A stretch of 64,000 bases of DNA from Niallia nealsonii (GTDB lineage Bacteria; Bacillota; Bacilli; Bacillales; Cytobacillaceae): positions 1 through 64,000 of the forward strand of contig NZ_PISE01000015.1 in NCBI RefSeq assembly GCF_002835805.1. The letters are read 5' to 3'. The stretch's first letter is position 1; each line of letters starts with the position of its first letter. Below the pieces are notes generated by a model. It saw only the letters and a list, made by a program, of their open reading frames with translations. It did not search any database and was not told the origin of the DNA. The translations under genes and the position numbers were made by a program. Below are positions 61,793-64,000 of the stretch, in pieces.

Positions 61793-62123
61793 TTTCATTA
61801 CCTCTCAGTTGCTCTGTATTATCCGTACCCAACACTTTATAGGCACGGTAACTCAGCACTAAAAAAAGCGCCGTTGTTGCAAAATTTATAACAATTGCTG
61901 TTAGTAAAAGAGCTTGCGGCAAGGAATCCGCATAGGAAAGATCTTTTATCCCAAGCAAAGGAGGACCACCTTTTTTTAAGCCTCCCATTGTAATAATAAG
62001 CAAGTTAACACCATGGCCGAGTATGGAAGTTCCTAAAATAATCCGCAGTAATGTTTTTGTCAAAATCAGATAAATACCAATGGCAAATAGCACACCAACA
62101 AGAATAGACATCATTGTTTCCAT
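61785..62123 (-). CDS. mrpC: Mrp Na+/H+ antiporter subunit C
   Basis: 112 residues, three membrane helices, homologous to NuoK of respiratory complex I: LGTSILGHGVNLLIITMGG near residue 32 and DSLPQALLLTAIVINFA near residue 67. Starts where mrpB stops (overlapping TAATG) and overlaps mrpD by 8 bases. Confidence 0.95.
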   Translation of the reverse strand: METMMSILVGVLFAIGIYLILTKTLLRIILGTSILGHGVNLLIITMGGLKKGGPPLLGIKDLSYADSLPQALLLTAIVINFATTALFLVLSYRAYKVLGTDNTEQLRGNENE

Positions 62124-62548
62124 TATCGATCATCACCTATACTCATAATAATCGTTATAGCCGTTCCAATAACCGCTAACGCTACCCCTATATCAAAAAT
62201 AACAGCTGTTGCAAGCTCCGTTTTACCGAATATAGGGAGATTAAAATAATTAAATGCCTGTGTTAAAAATGGTTGATTTAAAACCATTCCACCTACCCCT
62301 GTCAAAACAGCAATTAATACACCAACAGCGGCAAGTACTTTAAAATCAACAGGGATATTTTTGCGGACTGATTCAATATCAAATGTTAGGAATAAAAGGA
62401 TTAAAGCGGAAGCAAAGGTAAGTCCTCCAATAAATCCGCCGCCAGGGTAATGATGGCCTGAAACAAACAGGTTAATGGCAAAAGTAAAAATAATGACGAC
62501 CGCTACTTTTGTCACACTTCTTATCAGCAAATCATTCGGCTCCTTCAT
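62123..62548 (-). CDS. mrpB: Mrp Na+/H+ antiporter subunit B
   Basis: 141 residues, four membrane helices, with the MrpB/MnhB signature FVSGHHYPGGGFIGGL-type sequence (LFVSGHHYPGGGFIG near residue 26). It overlaps the mrpA end by 17 bases. The tight overlaps across the operon support production of all subunits in fixed proportion. Confidence 0.94.
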   Translation of the reverse strand: MKEPNDLLIRSVTKVAVVIIFTFAINLFVSGHHYPGGGFIGGLTFASALILLFLTFDIESVRKNIPVDFKVLAAVGVLIAVLTGVGGMVLNQPFLTQAFNYFNLPIFGKTELATAVIFDIGVALAVIGTAITIIMSIGDDR

Positions 62549-64000
62549 TCTTATCCCTCCCAGCTATCTTTAATTTTATTAATGTATATACCCCTAAACC
62601 TGCAATGCTCAGCACAAGGATTTCTAACATTGTATCAATCCCTCTAAAATCAACGAGAATGGCATTGACGATATTTTGAGCACCAGCCAGCTTATACGAA
62701 TTTTCATAAAAACTAGAAATAGAGTAAAACATACGAGTTCCATTAGCTGAAAGCGCAATAAATGTTATTACTGTACCAACCCCAATCGAGATGACAGCAT
62801 TAACTAGCTTAAACGGTATGTGACTAACTTCCTTCTTTAATGCAGGCAAGTGATAGAAGCATAATAAAAATAATGCAGTTGTCACTGTTTCTACAACCAA
62901 TTGTGTCAGCGCTAAATCAGGGGCCCTAAATAATACAAAGAAAAAGGAAACTAAAAATCCTAATGCTCCAACAGCAACAATTGCAGTCAATCTAGTTTTT
63001 GAAAATAATACTGCAAAGGCAGAAATAACTACTGCTGTGACAATACCAATATCATATATACTGATAGGCGAATCTCGGGACGTGTCGATTGTAAATCCGC
63101 CAAACATCCATAAAGATCCTCCCACTACAAGAATAATAAAAGAAAAAATATATACTAAATAATGACGAATAGATCCTGTCATATAAAAATCTGTTATTTT
63201 CTTAGAATTATTCTCCATATAGTCCAAACCAAAATTATATAAATTATTTAAAGTCATGGCTTGTGGGTATAATCGATACACCCGGTACCATTTCTTTAAA
63301 TACACATACAACAGTGTTCCAAGAACCGCTACGCCTATCGTCATAAATAATTCTGCATTCCACCCATGCCATGCACTTATTTCTTTTACTTTGATTGTAT
63401 CGGCAAGGGTTGGTAATACTGCGGCAAATGCCGGCTTGAGCAAATATTTTGCAACCGTGTTTGGAAAAAAGAAAAAGATAATGACAAGTGAACCTAATAT
63501 AATAGGAGATATTAACAGCCCAATAGATCCCTCGTGTATATTCTTATCGAGTTTTTCCTGCTTGTTCTTCCCTCTAAATGTTTTAAATACAAGAATCATA
63601 CAGTACACAAATGTAAATACACTAGCTATCCACGCTATAATCGGAATTACTATACCGATATTTTGCATGCTGAATATATTCATAGCAGCAGCATTTTTTA
63701 CTGCCGTAAAAAACATTTCCTTACTTAAAAACCCATTAAACGGCGGAAGCCCTGCCATAGAGAAGCTTCCAATTACAGTAAGCGTAAAAGAAACAGGCAT
63801 AATACTCATCAAACCGCCTAGTCTCCTAATATCACGAGTTCCTGTCTCATGGTCAATAATTCCTACCACCATAAATAGGCATCCTTTAAATGTAGAATGA
63901 TTCACTAGGTGGAAGATAGCTGCAAATATTGCTGCGGCATAAAGGGAGGTTTCGGCACTACTATTTCCATAATACATAGAAGCAGACCCTAATCCAAAAA
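62532..64000 (-). CDS. mrpA: Mrp Na+/H+ antiporter subunit A, C-terminal part (cut by window edge)
   Basis: The frame stays open to the window end, upstream of the internal methionine at 63975-63977, encoding F-G-L-G-S-A-S before it. So about 489 residues of an expected 750-800 are present. The visible part includes the antiporter-like core segment IFHLVNHSTFKGCLFMVVG near the left end of the frame, AGLPPFNGFLSKEMFF, and a C-terminal MrpB-like domain with FRAPDLALTQLVVETVTTALFLLCF. MrpA forms the proton path with MrpD. Its start and promoter lie outside. Confidence 0.93.
   Translation of the reverse strand, partial: FGLGSASMYYGNSSAETSLYAAAIFAAIFHLVNHSTFKGCLFMVVGIIDHETGTRDIRRLGGLMSIMPVSFTLTVIGSFSMAGLPPFNGFLSKEMFFTAVKNAAAMNIFSMQNIGIVIPIIAWIASVFTFVYCMILVFKTFRGKNKQEKLDKNIHEGSIGLLISPIILGSLVIIFFFFPNTVAKYLLKPAFAAVLPTLADTIKVKEISAWHGWNAELFMTIGVAVLGTLLYVYLKKWYRVYRLYPQAMTLNNLYNFGLDYMENNSKKITDFYMTGSIRHYLVYIFSFIILVVGGSLWMFGGFTIDTSRDSPISIYDIGIVTAVVISAFAVLFSKTRLTAIVAVGALGFLVSFFFVLFRAPDLALTQLVVETVTTALFLLCFYHLPALKKEVSHIPFKLVNAVISIGVGTVITFIALSANGTRMFYSISSFYENSYKLAGAQNIVNAILVDFRGIDTMLEILVLSIAGLGVYTLIKLKIAGRDKNEGAE

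Noticed and set aside
63256-63900. 214-codon plus-strand frame opposite mrpA
   Set aside because: Antisense to a conserved membrane protein whose frame continues through the region. No coding evidence of its own.

Overview
The window looks like a chromosomal segment of a low-GC, endospore-forming type Firmicute, most likely a Bacillaceae member. I infer this from AT-rich intergenic DNA, AAAGGAGG-type ribosome binding sites, lipoprotein-type solute-binding proteins, and a gene set typical of Bacillus relatives: HemAT, NsrR-Hmp, GuaC, KatE, the Mrp antiporter and an RsbK/RsbM/RsbY stress module. A species name would be a guess. No rRNA, tRNA, CRISPR array, prophage or insertion sequence with a transposase is visible.

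Layout. 1-5300 (minus): dTDP-rhamnose synthesis (rmlA, C, B, D) behind a large family-2 glycosyltransferase. 5.8-10.5 kb (minus): a complete branched-chain amino acid ABC transporter. 11.3-12.6 kb (minus): a second, TarS-like glycosyltransferase with a small companion protein. 12.8-17 kb (minus): a sulfonate/organosulfur ABC transporter led by an arylsulfotransferase-like protein. 17.3-22.5 kb: a Fur-controlled divergent locus, with a ferredoxin-NADP reductase-like flavoprotein on one side and a four-gene ferric-siderophore transporter on the other. 22.6-30.7 kb: a sporulation-kinase-like histidine kinase, a PTS-IIC-like membrane protein, nsrR/hmp, an orphan Fur-box siderophore-binding lipoprotein, a pair of small genes behind a Mn2+ (yybP-ykoY) riboswitch, and an EamA transporter behind an unclassified leader RNA with a terminator. 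31-37.5 kb: an FMO-like flavoprotein, HemAT, KatE with a SigB-type promoter, and a SIMPL protein. 37.5-41 kb: a FecBCD-type transporter divergent from nikR, so probably a nickel uptake locus. 41.4-47.6 kb: guaC, then rsbY facing rsbM-rsbK. 48-59 kb: a polysaccharide pyruvyl transferase, a SUV3-like helicase, a zinc peptidase, a secreted SH3-GH108 muramidase, an aldo/keto reductase and a Big_2-repeat surface protein. 59.1-64 kb (minus): mrpABCDEFG, with mrpA cut by the window end.

Themes. Metal homeostasis is dense: two Fur-box loci, NikR with an ABC transporter, and a Mn2+ riboswitch. Gas and redox stress genes (NsrR/Hmp, HemAT, KatE) sit near an RsbKMY module expected to drive SigB. Cell-surface genes form a third theme: rhamnose, two glycosyltransferases, pyruvyl transferase, muramidase and the Big_2 protein.

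The most notable non-coding features are the Mn2+ riboswitch, whose switching helices can be read directly; an unclassified leader RNA upstream of the EamA gene; and a dispersed intergenic repeat family of at least six copies with AAAGTGAAAC termini and a CCCACCT/AGGTGGG hairpin. Terminal sequence of this repeat supplies the stop codons of two genes.
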